The notes beneath the pieces are model-generated. The model did no database searches, was not told the origin of the DNA, and saw only the letters and a list, made by a program, of their open reading frames with translations. Source: PVC group bacterium (GTDB taxonomy: Bacteria; Verrucomicrobiota; Kiritimatiellia; SS1-B-03-39; UBA6053). From it: a stretch of DNA of 6,819 bases. The stretch spans positions 1-6,819 of the forward strand of contig PXDP01000285.1 in the NCBI GenBank assembly GCA_003565035.1, written 5' to 3'. How positions within the stretch are numbered: the stretch's first letter is position 1; every line of letters starts with the position of its first letter. Shown here piece by piece: positions 1-6,430 of the stretch. The position numbers and the translations under genes are program-made.

Positions 1-1
1 C

Positions 2-457
2 ATGGAAACCGTGTCCCACACCCTGGATGCCGACGGAACCCTCATTGACGGACAGATTCTGCAAGTCACCTTCATTCCTCCATCCGGCACCTTCGGCCGC
101 TGGGCCTACGAAACGTTCCCTTCCGGCACCGATCCGGCATGGATGGAACCCCTCGCCACCCCCAACAACGCCGGTATCCCCAACCTCGTCAGCTACGCAC
201 ACGGCTGGGATCCGCTTGACCCTGATCTCAGTGACCGTCCCTTTGTGCTAACTGACGAAAACAACCTCGTCATCCGCTGGTGGCAAAATCCGGATGCGGA
301 TGACATTGCCCCCCTTGTCCAACATTCCACCGATCTCTTCACCTGGACCGACACCGGACTTGTGCCCGTCTACCTTAGCACTGAAAACGGCAAAGATCTC
401 TACGAAGTCCGTCCACCCTTCGCCGACATCGCCTTTTACCGTATCTACTGGCCATAA
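2..457 (+). CDS. C-terminal part of a secreted/surface protein with a PVC-type 'IPNLxxYAxGxDP' module (probably 5'-partial)
   Basis: The frame is open from the left edge. The ATG at 2 is probably internal, because the visible 151 residues begin without a signal peptide and look like the tail of a larger protein. Residues 34-75 (W34, then GIPNLVSYAHGWDPLDPD) match the pattern 'W..F....D.DGDGIPNLLEYALGGDP' that recurs near the C-termini of exported proteins in Verrucomicrobiota and Kiritimatiellota. Here the Asp-rich calcium-type residues are degenerate (NNAGIPN). Residues 81-150 form the usual follow-on beta-rich segment (LVIRWWQNP, STDLFTWTDTGL, AFYRIYWP). The catalytic or binding part would lie upstream, so no function can be assigned. 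The family reading comes from remembered sequence patterns. An intact short protein starting at 2 is possible but less likely. Confidence 0.6.
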   Translation: METVSHTLDADGTLIDGQILQVTFIPPSGTFGRWAYETFPSGTDPAWMEPLATPNNAGIPNLVSYAHGWDPLDPDLSDRPFVLTDENNLVIRWWQNPDADDIAPLVQHSTDLFTWTDTGLVPVYLSTENGKDLYEVRPPFADIAFYRIYWP

Positions 458-460
458 CAT

Positions 461-490
461 TTGAAATCGGTTCAAGGTTCAGGATTTTAT
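461..490 (+). promoter_or_regulatory. Candidate sigma-70-like promoter for the dehydrogenase-kinase pair
   Basis: TTGAAA at 461-466 matches the -35 consensus at five of six positions. It is followed 18 bases later by TTTTAT at 485-490, a four-of-six -10 match. The element sits between the stop of the first gene and the ATG at 525. Spacing and position fit a promoter, but the -10 is weak and the call rests only on consensus matching. Confidence 0.27.
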
Positions 491-503
491 GGACGGGGGG
501 AAC

Positions 504-523
504 GGGGTTTGCTATTGAACCCC
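504..523 (+). promoter_or_regulatory. Hairpin abutting the start codon of the dehydrogenase gene
   Basis: GGGGTT (504-509) and AACCCC (518-523) form a perfect 6-bp stem with an 8-base loop (510-517), ending one base before the ATG at 525. The place where a ribosome-binding site would normally lie is inside the hairpin and contains no AGGAGG-like sequence; a G-run (495-500) lies just upstream. It could limit translation initiation. No T-run follows, so it is not a terminator. Confidence 0.4.
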
Positions 524-524
524 T

Positions 525-1736
525 ATGAACGATGAACCCAAACATGTCCTGATCATCGGCGCCGGCGGCGTCGGCCGTGTCGTTGCCCACAAATGCGCGC
601 AAGTGCCGGAGGTTTTCGGCAAAATCACGCTCGCCAGCCGCACCAAAGCCAAGTGCGACCAGATTGCCGCGGAAATTGACGCACCCATCGACACGCGTGC
701 CGTGGATGCCGACAATGTCGCCGAAACCGTGGCCCTGATGCGGGAAATCAAGCCCGACCTGCTCATCAACGTCGCCCTGCCCTATCAGGACCTCACCCTC
801 ATGGAGGCCTGCCTGGAGGCCAGGGTTCATTACATCGACACCGCAAACTACGAACCCAAAGACGAGGCCCGTTTCTCCTACGAATACCAGTGGCCCTATG
901 ACCAGCGCTTCAAAGACGCAGGCCTCATGGCCCTGCTGGGCAGCGGGTTCGACCCCGGGGTGACCAACGTTTTCAGTGCTTACGCCCTGAAACACTACTT
1001 TGACGAAATCCACTATATCGACATCCTCGACTGCAATGCCGGAGATCACGGTCTGCCCTTCGCCACAAACTTCAATCCCGAAATCAACATCCGCGAAATC
1101 ACCGCCAAAGGCCGCTACTGGGAAGCCGGAGACTGGAAAGAGACCGAACCCCTAGAATGGCACCGCCCCTACGACTTCCCCGTCGTCGGCGAAAAAGAAA
1201 TCTATCTTCTCTATCACGAGGAAATGGAATCCCTGGTCAAACATATCCCCGGCCTCAAACGCATCCGCTTCTGGATGACCTTCGGGCAAAAATACATCAC
1301 CCACCTCAACGTTCTGCAGAATGTGGGGATGACCTCCATCGAACCCGTCGATTTTAAGGGACAAAAAATCGTTCCCATCGAATTTCTCCGTGCGGTGCTC
1401 CCCGATCCCGCCTCTCTGGGACCGCTCACCAAAGGTAAAACCGTCATCGGCAACGTGATCGAAGGCCTCAAAGACGGCAGGAAACGGAAAATTTACATCT
1501 ACAACGTGTGTGATCACGAGGAATGCTACGCGGAGGTCAAATCCCAGGCCATCTCCTACACCACCGGCGTTCCGGCGATGATCGGCGGCAAAATGCTCGC
1601 CACCGGCGCCTGGCTCAAACCGGGGGTCTGGAACATGGAACAATGCGATCCCGACCCGTTTATGGAGGCCCTGAACCGCCACGGACTCCCCTGGGAGGTT
1701 GTGGAACTCGATCCCGACTCCCCGCCGGTCTGGTAA
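525..1736 (+). CDS. Carboxynorspermidine/carboxyspermidine dehydrogenase (saccharopine dehydrogenase family)
   Basis: This is a complete 403-residue protein, close to the usual 395-415 of the family. Enzymes of this type use NADPH to condense L-aspartate beta-semialdehyde with putrescine or 1,3-diaminopropane, giving carboxyspermidine or carboxynorspermidine in the aspartate-based spermidine pathway; they are cytosolic. The N-terminus carries a Rossmann fingerprint (GAGGVG at 12-17) followed by VVAHKCAQ, as in Vibrio-type CANSDH. GSGFDPGVTN (139-148) and QAISYTTGVPAMIGGKMLAT (341-360) are typical of the saccharopine-reductase-like catalytic domain. The tail GVWNMEQCDPDPFMEALNRH, then GLPWEV, is the characteristic CANSDH ending. 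ATG 525 is chosen because the Rossmann strand starts at residue 8. The gene is followed after 15 bases by a histidine kinase, so the two are probably cotranscribed. The partner decarboxylase (NspC type) is not in the window. Plain saccharopine dehydrogenase is the alternative but fits the C-terminus less well. Substrate preference cannot be read from sequence. Confidence 0.88.
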   Translation: MNDEPKHVLIIGAGGVGRVVAHKCAQVPEVFGKITLASRTKAKCDQIAAEIDAPIDTRAVDADNVAETVALMREIKPDLLINVALPYQDLTLMEACLEARVHYIDTANYEPKDEARFSYEYQWPYDQRFKDAGLMALLGSGFDPGVTNVFSAYALKHYFDEIHYIDILDCNAGDHGLPFATNFNPEINIREITAKGRYWEAGDWKETEPLEWHRPYDFPVVGEKEIYLLYHEEMESLVKHIPGLKRIRFWMTFGQKYITHLNVLQNVGMTSIEPVDFKGQKIVPIEFLRAVLPDPASLGPLTKGKTVIGNVIEGLKDGRKRKIYIYNVCDHEECYAEVKSQAISYTTGVPAMIGGKMLATGAWLKPGVWNMEQCDPDPFMEALNRHGLPWEVVELDPDSPPVW

Positions 1737-1751
1737 ACCGGCCACAGCATC

Positions 1752-3278
1752 ATGACCTACCGCCCGGCGCTTCAACAACATATTCTGACGCTGTCGATCG
1801 CGGTCACCGTTATTCTGCTTCTGCTCAGCGGCAGCCTGGCCGCCTGGACCACTCAGCGCGAGTTCAATGCCCGGATGCTCCGCGTGCTCAACCGTGTGCC
1901 CGCCACCACTGCCGACGCGCTTGCGGAGACCCCCGATTCGCCCGTGGAAACCGAACTGTATGATCTCCTCTACACCTCCAGCCCTCAACAACAGACCCGC
2001 ACCTCCCGCAACCGCCGCTTTTTCTGGGGCGCGGTCCTCTCGCTCCTCGCCGGCGGCCTGACCTGGCACCGGCTGACCCGCCTGACCGCCCCGCGACACG
2101 AACTCCTCGCCGAAATCGAACGCGTGCGCAAGGGCGACATCAGCCGCCCAGTCTTTCTGCCTGCCGGGCACCCCTTCCAGACCGTGGCCGACACCGTAAA
2201 CCGCCTCACCGAAGGTCTCGAACGTCAGTCCCGCATCATATCCGAGCAGCACCACCGCCAACAAATCCTGCTCAACAGCATTTCAGAAGGCATTCTCGTA
2301 CTCGACAATGACCTTAACATCACCGGCATCAATCCCGTGGCCGCCCAGTGGCTCGAAACCGGAAACCCCATCCGCTGTCAGGGAAAAGCCCTCTACAAGC
2401 TCTGCCGGAACCCCACCCTGCTTTCCATGATCGACGATCTTCTCTCCAGTGGCGACATGAAAGAGGCCCACCTCAGGCTAGAGCGTCAAAACGAAGAGGA
2501 CCGCATCGTTCAACTCCGCGGATCGCTGCTGATCGACCGCGACCAAACCGAAGGGGTCATCATTCTCATGCAGGATGTCACCACCCTCCGCCGCCTCGAA
2601 ACGCTGCGCCAGGACTTTGTTGCCAACGTCTCCCATGAGTTGCGAACCCCCCTCACCTCCATCAAGGGCTACGCGGAACTGCTCACTGACGAAACCGGCG
2701 ACCCCGAAACCGTCAGCAAATATAACGACCGAATTCTCATGCAGTCCGAGCGCATGATCAACATTATCGATGATCTTCTCTCCCTCACCCGTATCGAAAG
2801 TGCCCATGGACCCGAAAGCGTGGCCCGCTGTGAAATCCGACCGCTGCTCGAAAATGTCTTTGCCCTCGTCGAAGACGCCGCCACGCGCCGGAACCTGAAC
2901 CTGAGACTCGAAGCCGAAGACGGGCTTAGCGCGACCCTGCACGCCCCGCTCTTTGAGCAGGCCGTGCTCAATCTTGTCCAGAACGCAGTCAAATACACCC
3001 ATCCCGAAACCACCATCACCCTGAAAGCCTTTCAACAGGACCAAAGCGCGATCATCGAAGTCGAGGATCAGGGACCCGGCATTGGCCCCCAGCACCACGC
3101 CCGCCTCTTTGAGCGCTTTTACCGGGTGGACAAAGCCCGCAGCCGCGCTGTCGGCGGCACCGGCCTCGGACTCAGCATCGTCAAACACATCGCCCAGCTC
3201 CATCAGGGCCGGGTCGAAGTCGAAAGCGAAATCGGCAAAGGCACCCGCTTCCGGCTCACCGTACCGATCGGTTCCTGA
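1752..3278 (+). CDS. Membrane sensor histidine kinase, PhoR-like (TM-PAS-HisKA-HATPase)
   Basis: This is a complete 508-residue class I histidine kinase. A hydrophobic helix spans residues 11-31. A short extracytoplasmic loop of about 55 residues follows, then a second membrane segment near 88-105. Residues 106-160 look like a HAMP or linker helix region. A PAS domain starts near 168 (QQILLNSISEGILVLDNDLN) and runs to about 280. The HisKA H-box is FVANVSHELRTPLTSIKGY with phospho-acceptor His295. The ATPase domain shows the N-box (N407, N411, NAVKY), G1 box DQGPG (439-443), F-box FERFYR (453-458) and G2 box GGTGLGLS (468-475). All catalytic boxes are intact, so it should be active. PhoR, PnpS and WalK kinases share this layout; the phosphate connection is only by resemblance. 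No response regulator is adjacent. The start at 1752 lies 15 bases after the preceding stop with no recognisable Shine-Dalgarno, suggesting translational coupling. What it senses is unknown. Confidence 0.93.
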   Translation: MTYRPALQQHILTLSIAVTVILLLLSGSLAAWTTQREFNARMLRVLNRVPATTADALAETPDSPVETELYDLLYTSSPQQQTRTSRNRRFFWGAVLSLLAGGLTWHRLTRLTAPRHELLAEIERVRKGDISRPVFLPAGHPFQTVADTVNRLTEGLERQSRIISEQHHRQQILLNSISEGILVLDNDLNITGINPVAAQWLETGNPIRCQGKALYKLCRNPTLLSMIDDLLSSGDMKEAHLRLERQNEEDRIVQLRGSLLIDRDQTEGVIILMQDVTTLRRLETLRQDFVANVSHELRTPLTSIKGYAELLTDETGDPETVSKYNDRILMQSERMINIIDDLLSLTRIESAHGPESVARCEIRPLLENVFALVEDAATRRNLNLRLEAEDGLSATLHAPLFEQAVLNLVQNAVKYTHPETTITLKAFQQDQSAIIEVEDQGPGIGPQHHARLFERFYRVDKARSRAVGGTGLGLSIVKHIAQLHQGRVEVESEIGKGTRFRLTVPIGS

Positions 3279-3325
3279 GCGCATAAAACATTGCAGCCCA
3301 TAAAATTAGGTTTCCTCAGGTAAAT

Positions 3326-4204
3326 TTATCTTGTGAATACTGAATGAATCTCCGAAAAGTGCCGGGCGCTTATTCCATCACTGAAATCATAATTTTCTCC
3401 AGTATAGATCAATGCGGCCTTTGCGCATGTCTGACTGAGTTCTCTGAACCGGCGAAGCCCTTTTACTTGATCTTTCGAAAATGTGGATGCGGATTTAATT
3501 TCAACGGCAAGAAGATTTTGCCCGCTTCCTGAAAGGAGATCGACTTCATTGCCTTTGCTGTCCCTGAAAAAATACAGATCCGCAGGGTCCCCCGCATTCA
3601 AGCACGTTTTTAAAGCTTCTGTCACAACCAGATTTTCAAATATATTCCCCACAAGAGGATCCCTTAACACCTGTTCTGGTTCACGAATACCAAGAAGGTA
3701 ACACAGCAAGCCGGTTTCGGTGAAATAGTATTTTGGACTCTTAATCACTCGTTTGCCATAATTCTCAAAATAAGGCGGGAGCTTCATGAGAATAAAAGAC
3801 GCCTCAAGGATTGAAAGCCAGTGCCGTATGGTTTTGCTGTCGACCCCGACATCATTCGAAAGCGCACTGTAGTCCATTAACTGCCCTACCCTTCCCGCAA
3901 CCAGCTTCAACATCTTTTCAAACAGGCTTTGATCCTTCAAATGAATAAGCTGCCGAACATCTCTTTCAACGTAAGTCTGATAGTAATTTCCGTATGCACG
4001 AAAAGGGCGCTGCGATTGCTCATAAACCCTTGGCAAAAACCCGGTAAAACAGTAACTCGAAAAATTGGGGTGCTGGATTCCCGCCTTTTTCAGTTCATGC
4101 ACTGAAAGCGGAAGCAGCGTAAGAATCGCTGTACGCCCCGCCAAAGATTGCGTGACCGCTTCGCGCAGACTCAACTGGTGGGAATTCAGGTGTAATATAG
4201 GAGT
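3326..4204 (-). pseudogene. 5'-truncated AAA/DUF4143 ATPase remnant (P-loop missing)
   Basis: The readable part matches the C-terminal two thirds of the common AAA_14-DUF4143 ATPases, which are usually about 380-400 residues. The longest open product is about 282 residues, and only from a TTG at 4172-4174. Visible family blocks, numbered from that TTG, are SLAGRTAILTLLPLS (10-24), YYQTYVERDVRQL (64-76), a winged-helix-like YSALSNDVGVDSKTIRHWL (102-120), YYFTETGLLCYLLGI (149-163), and a nuclease-like E210-x-D212 ... E225-x-K227 pattern. In-frame sequence upstream of the TTG still resembles the family for a few codons (NSHQL), then a stop occurs at 4205-4207. Walker A and B should lie further upstream, but only about 95 bases separate that stop from mnmG, so the ATPase core is gone. 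Composition is AT-richer than in the dehydrogenase and kinase genes, fitting acquired DNA. Family members are often toxin-antitoxin-like or mobile, and their function is poorly defined. A TTG-started non-ATPase product cannot be excluded. Confidence 0.72.
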
Positions 4205-4302
4205 TCAAGTCCTTTATTGCACTATTTTAAAGGTTTTCCTGCTTACATGAAGAAACGCGAAACCGTTTTATACAAAGATCGTCCGGTCAGCTTCGTTCAA
4301 TT

Positions 4303-6168
4303 TCAGCCGGCGGAACGCTGTTTCAGCCAGACGTGCAGGACGGAGATATCCACCGGATTGACTCCGGAAATCCGCCCGGCCTGACCCAGGGTTTCCGGCC
4401 TGATTTTAGCGAGCTTTTCGCGGGATTCATAGCGCAGGGAGGAAATCCGGTGATAGTCAATGTCCCTGGGAATGCGGACATGATCCAGTCGGGCTGCTTT
4501 TAAGGCATGGCCCTGTTCCCGGGCAATATATCCGGCATACTTCACACGGACCTCCACCTGACTTTTCACCTCCTCTTCCAAGCCCGATACTGCCTGCGGC
4601 AGCTTCTCGTAGGCCATTTGCGGTCTACGTAAATGCTGCGCCAACGAGGATCCGTCCACATATACCTCCTCCAGCCGTCCAATTTCCTGATTTATATCAT
4701 ATTCAAGACGCTGAATTTCCTGAAAGTGTTCATTTGTATATATACCCAGCTCCCTTGAACGTTCATAGAGCCGGAAATCAACATTATCCTGACGCAGCAA
4801 CAGCCGGTGTTCAGCCCTTGAGGTGAACATGCGGTACGGTTCGTCGGTACCTTTGTTAATCAGGTCATCAATCAAAACCCCGATATATGCCTCATCACGG
4901 CCCAGGGTGAATTCAGGCTGACCCAGGGCCTTGCGGGCGGCATTGACCCCGGCGATGAACCCCTGCCCCGCCGCTTCTTCGTAGCCAGTGGTTCCGTTAA
5001 TTTGACCTGCCAGGAAAAGATTCTCCACGAGTTTAGTCTCAAGAGTATGAAAGAGCTGAGTTGGATCCGAAAAGTCATATTCAATTGCATATCCCGGCAG
5101 CGTGAACACCGCTTTCTCCAGACCGGGAATACTCCAGATCATCTGCTTCTGAACCTCTTCGGGTAAACTGTTCGAGGTTCCATTGGGATAAACTGTCATT
5201 GCTGTGCGGCCTTCCGGTTCGATAAACACATGGTGACTGTCTTTATCCCGGAATTTGACGATTTTATCTTCTATCGACGGACAATAGCGAACCCCGGTGG
5301 CATCAATGTGACCGCCATACATGGCACTTCGGTCGAGATTATCTTCAATAATCTGATGGGTTTGTTCCGTGGTATGGGTCAGCCAGCATGGAATCTGTTC
5401 GGTTCCGGGCATCCAGGGGACTAGATCCGAGGATTTATGTTCCACGTGGAACAATTCAGAGTGTTTGCGCATCTTTCGGGCTTCCCGACTGAAAAAAGGT
5501 GGCGGTTCCAGTCCCGGTTGAATCTCCATAACAGATGTGTCGATGCTGTCTTTGTGCAGGCGCGGCGGGGTTCCGGTCTTTAAGCGACCCAGTCGAAAGC
5601 CAAGCGAACGGAACGAATCGGATAACTGATAAGCTGCCGGTTCGAAAACCCGGCCTCCGGGCCTGTTTTGATCCCCGATATGGATTTTACCCCCCAAAAA
5701 GGTCCCTGAGGCGATCACCACGCAGATCCCTTCAATATTTTCATTCGTTTCCGTGATAATTCCACGTAAATGGCCGTTTTCGGTCCAGATTTGACCGGCC
5801 GTGCATTCCAGGACATCCAGATTTGGCTGGTTGGCTATTACGGCCTGGATTCTGAGCGGAAAAGCATCCTTATCGTTCTGAATCCGGGTAGCCTGAACGG
5901 CAGGACCCTTGCGGAGATTGAGGGTACGGTACTGAATCCCGGTAAAATCAGCATTTCTCCCCAATTCACCGCCCAAAGCGTCAATTTCACAGACAATATG
6001 CGATTTCGCCATGCCGCCAATGCTGGGATTGCAGCTCATTCGGCCAATTGCGTTGCGGTCCATGGTCAATAAAGCCGTTTTTGCACCCAGCCGGGCAGAG
6101 GCCAGAGCAGCCTCATAGCCCGCATGACCGGCACCAACCACTAAAACGTCGTATTTTTGAGATTTCAT
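4303..6168 (-). CDS. mnmG: tRNA uridine-34 5-carboxymethylaminomethyl modification enzyme MnmG (GidA)
   Basis: This is a complete 621-residue protein, the normal family length. With MnmE it forms the cytosolic complex that adds the (carboxymethyl)aminomethyl group to wobble U34 of several tRNAs, using FAD, methylene-tetrahydrofolate and glycine or ammonium. The N-terminal FAD fingerprint is GAGHAG (12-17), followed by MSCNPSIGG (44-52) with conserved Cys46. LKTGTPPRL lies at 196-204, and the second conserved cysteine is Cys296 in RYCPSIEDK. LFLAGQINGTTGYEEAAGQG (385-404) is the second FAD-contact motif, FTSRAEHRLLLRQDN is at 448-462, and the tail GRISGVNPVDISVL is typical. The start at 6168 (MKSQKYDVLVVGAG) is chosen over an in-frame ATG at 6249, because the extra 27 residues resemble nothing in the family. 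Upstream of 6168 there is no Shine-Dalgarno. Residues around 228-257 appear longer than in ordinary MnmG and include LFHVEH, encoded by a parS palindrome. The partner gene mnmE lies upstream on the same strand. Confidence 0.97.
   Translation of the reverse strand: MKSQKYDVLVVGAGHAGYEAALASARLGAKTALLTMDRNAIGRMSCNPSIGGMAKSHIVCEIDALGGELGRNADFTGIQYRTLNLRKGPAVQATRIQNDKDAFPLRIQAVIANQPNLDVLECTAGQIWTENGHLRGIITETNENIEGICVVIASGTFLGGKIHIGDQNRPGGRVFEPAAYQLSDSFRSLGFRLGRLKTGTPPRLHKDSIDTSVMEIQPGLEPPPFFSREARKMRKHSELFHVEHKSSDLVPWMPGTEQIPCWLTHTTEQTHQIIEDNLDRSAMYGGHIDATGVRYCPSIEDKIVKFRDKDSHHVFIEPEGRTAMTVYPNGTSNSLPEEVQKQMIWSIPGLEKAVFTLPGYAIEYDFSDPTQLFHTLETKLVENLFLAGQINGTTGYEEAAGQGFIAGVNAARKALGQPEFTLGRDEAYIGVLIDDLINKGTDEPYRMFTSRAEHRLLLRQDNVDFRLYERSRELGIYTNEHFQEIQRLEYDINQEIGRLEEVYVDGSSLAQHLRRPQMAYEKLPQAVSGLEEEVKSQVEVRVKYAGYIAREQGHALKAARLDHVRIPRDIDYHRISSLRYESREKLAKIRPETLGQAGRISGVNPVDISVLHVWLKQRSAG
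5438..5453. promoter_or_regulatory. parS centromere site (ParB-binding) inside mnmG
   Basis: TGTTCCACGTGGAACA is a perfect 16-bp palindrome matching the conserved bacterial chromosomal parS sequence (TGTTNCACGTGNAACA type), which ParB binds before spreading for chromosome segregation. It lies in frame within mnmG and is read on the minus strand across codons Leu239 to His244 (L-F-H-V-E-H). The identical 16-mer recurs at 6401-6416. The sequence match is direct; function is inferred from the known consensus. Confidence 0.88.
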
Positions 6169-6174
6169 GGCTAT

Positions 6175-6202
6175 TCTATATAAAATATGGGGAAAATAGC
6201 AA
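6175..6202 (-). promoter_or_regulatory. Candidate mnmG-proximal promoter (possible leaderless start)
   Basis: On the minus strand, TTGCTA (6202-6197) is followed after 16 bases by TATAGA (6180-6175). A transcript starting about seven bases beyond this -10 would begin at or next to the ATG at 6168, which would account for the absent Shine-Dalgarno. The match is only moderate (four of six at the -10) and lies in an AT-rich run where such matches arise by chance. Confidence 0.25.
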
Positions 6203-6237
6203 GTTTCAGAGGTTTGGGGGTAGAGGGGAGAGGTCAG

Positions 6238-6288
6238 CACCGCCGCCAAAGGCTTTGAATTTACAGGAGTGAGACTTGGGCGGCGGTG
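6238..6288. repeat. GC-rich inverted repeat in the mnmG leader region
   Basis: CACCGCCGCC (6238-6247) is perfectly complementary to GGCGGCGGTG (6279-6288), separated by 31 bases. Three more pairs follow inside after a single mismatch (AAAG against CTTG). No T-run follows on either strand, so it is not an ordinary intrinsic terminator. If transcribed with mnmG it would form a stable leader hairpin about 70-120 bases before the start codon. Confidence 0.6.
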
Positions 6289-6303
6289 ATGGATTGTTGC
6301 GTG

Positions 6304-6334
6304 GATGCTGTGTTGGGTTTTCCATCACAACATC
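6304..6334. repeat. Imperfect 13-bp inverted repeat (hairpin)
   Basis: GATGCTGTGTTGG (6304-6316) pairs with CCATCACAACATC (6322-6334) at 11 of 13 positions around a 5-base GTTTT loop. It is immediately followed on the plus strand by AAAA and lacks a terminator T-tract on either strand. Together with the neighbouring GC-rich inverted repeat it makes the mnmE-mnmG spacer unusually structured. Confidence 0.5.
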
Positions 6335-6387
6335 AAAACACCACCCCATTTCAACAGGTCTTACATAAGAGGTCTGATGTCTGAGGT

Positions 6388-6417
6388 ATAATAGGAACAT
6401 TGTTCCACGTGGAACAA
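6388..6417 (-). promoter_or_regulatory. Candidate promoter overlapping the intergenic parS
   Basis: On the minus strand, TTGTTC (6417-6412) and TATTAT (6393-6388) are separated by 18 bases and match the -35 and -10 consensus at three and five of six positions. The -35 would lie inside the parS palindrome, so bound ParB could occlude it. A transcript from here would carry both inverted repeats as an mnmG leader of about 215 bases. The evidence is consensus matching only. Confidence 0.22.
6401..6416. promoter_or_regulatory. parS centromere site (ParB-binding), intergenic copy
   Basis: TGTTCCACGTGGAACA is a perfect copy of the 16-bp parS palindrome. Here the symmetry extends two further bases on each side to 20 bp (6399-6418). 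It lies in the spacer upstream of mnmG, 963 bp from the copy inside that gene. A chance repeat of the same 16-mer within 1 kb is very unlikely, and mnmG-region parS sites fit the known origin-proximal placement. No parA or parB gene is visible. Confidence 0.92.
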
Positions 6418-6430
6418 TCACCCATTAACG

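Noticed and set aside
375..1049. Minus-strand open frame of 224 codons
   Set aside because: It is antisense to the first gene and the dehydrogenase, with no family motifs.
1152..2264. Long open frame (370 codons) on the minus strand opposite the dehydrogenase and kinase genes
   Set aside because: It straddles two well-recognised plus-strand genes, its residues are low-complexity (G, A, V, H rich), and it resembles no family. It is a by-product of strong C-ending codon bias.
2478..3284. Minus-strand open frame of 268 codons
   Set aside because: It lies wholly opposite the catalytic domains of the histidine kinase and has no recognisable domain.
4253..4268. Small hairpin (AAACG/CGTTT) after mnmG as a terminator
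   Set aside because: The stem is only 5 bp and AT-rich, and no U-run follows on the minus strand.
5770..6072. Plus-strand open frame of 100 codons
   Set aside because: It is antisense within the strongly conserved N-terminal half of mnmG, with no independent support.
6169..6249. 27-residue N-terminal extension of MnmG from an ATG at 6249
   Set aside because: The family protein starts a few residues before the FAD-binding strand, and the extension has no similarity to MnmG. The ATG at 6168 gives the normal length.
6387..6392. Perfect TATAAT on the plus strand
   Set aside because: There is no -35 at suitable spacing, and no plus-strand gene lies downstream within the window.
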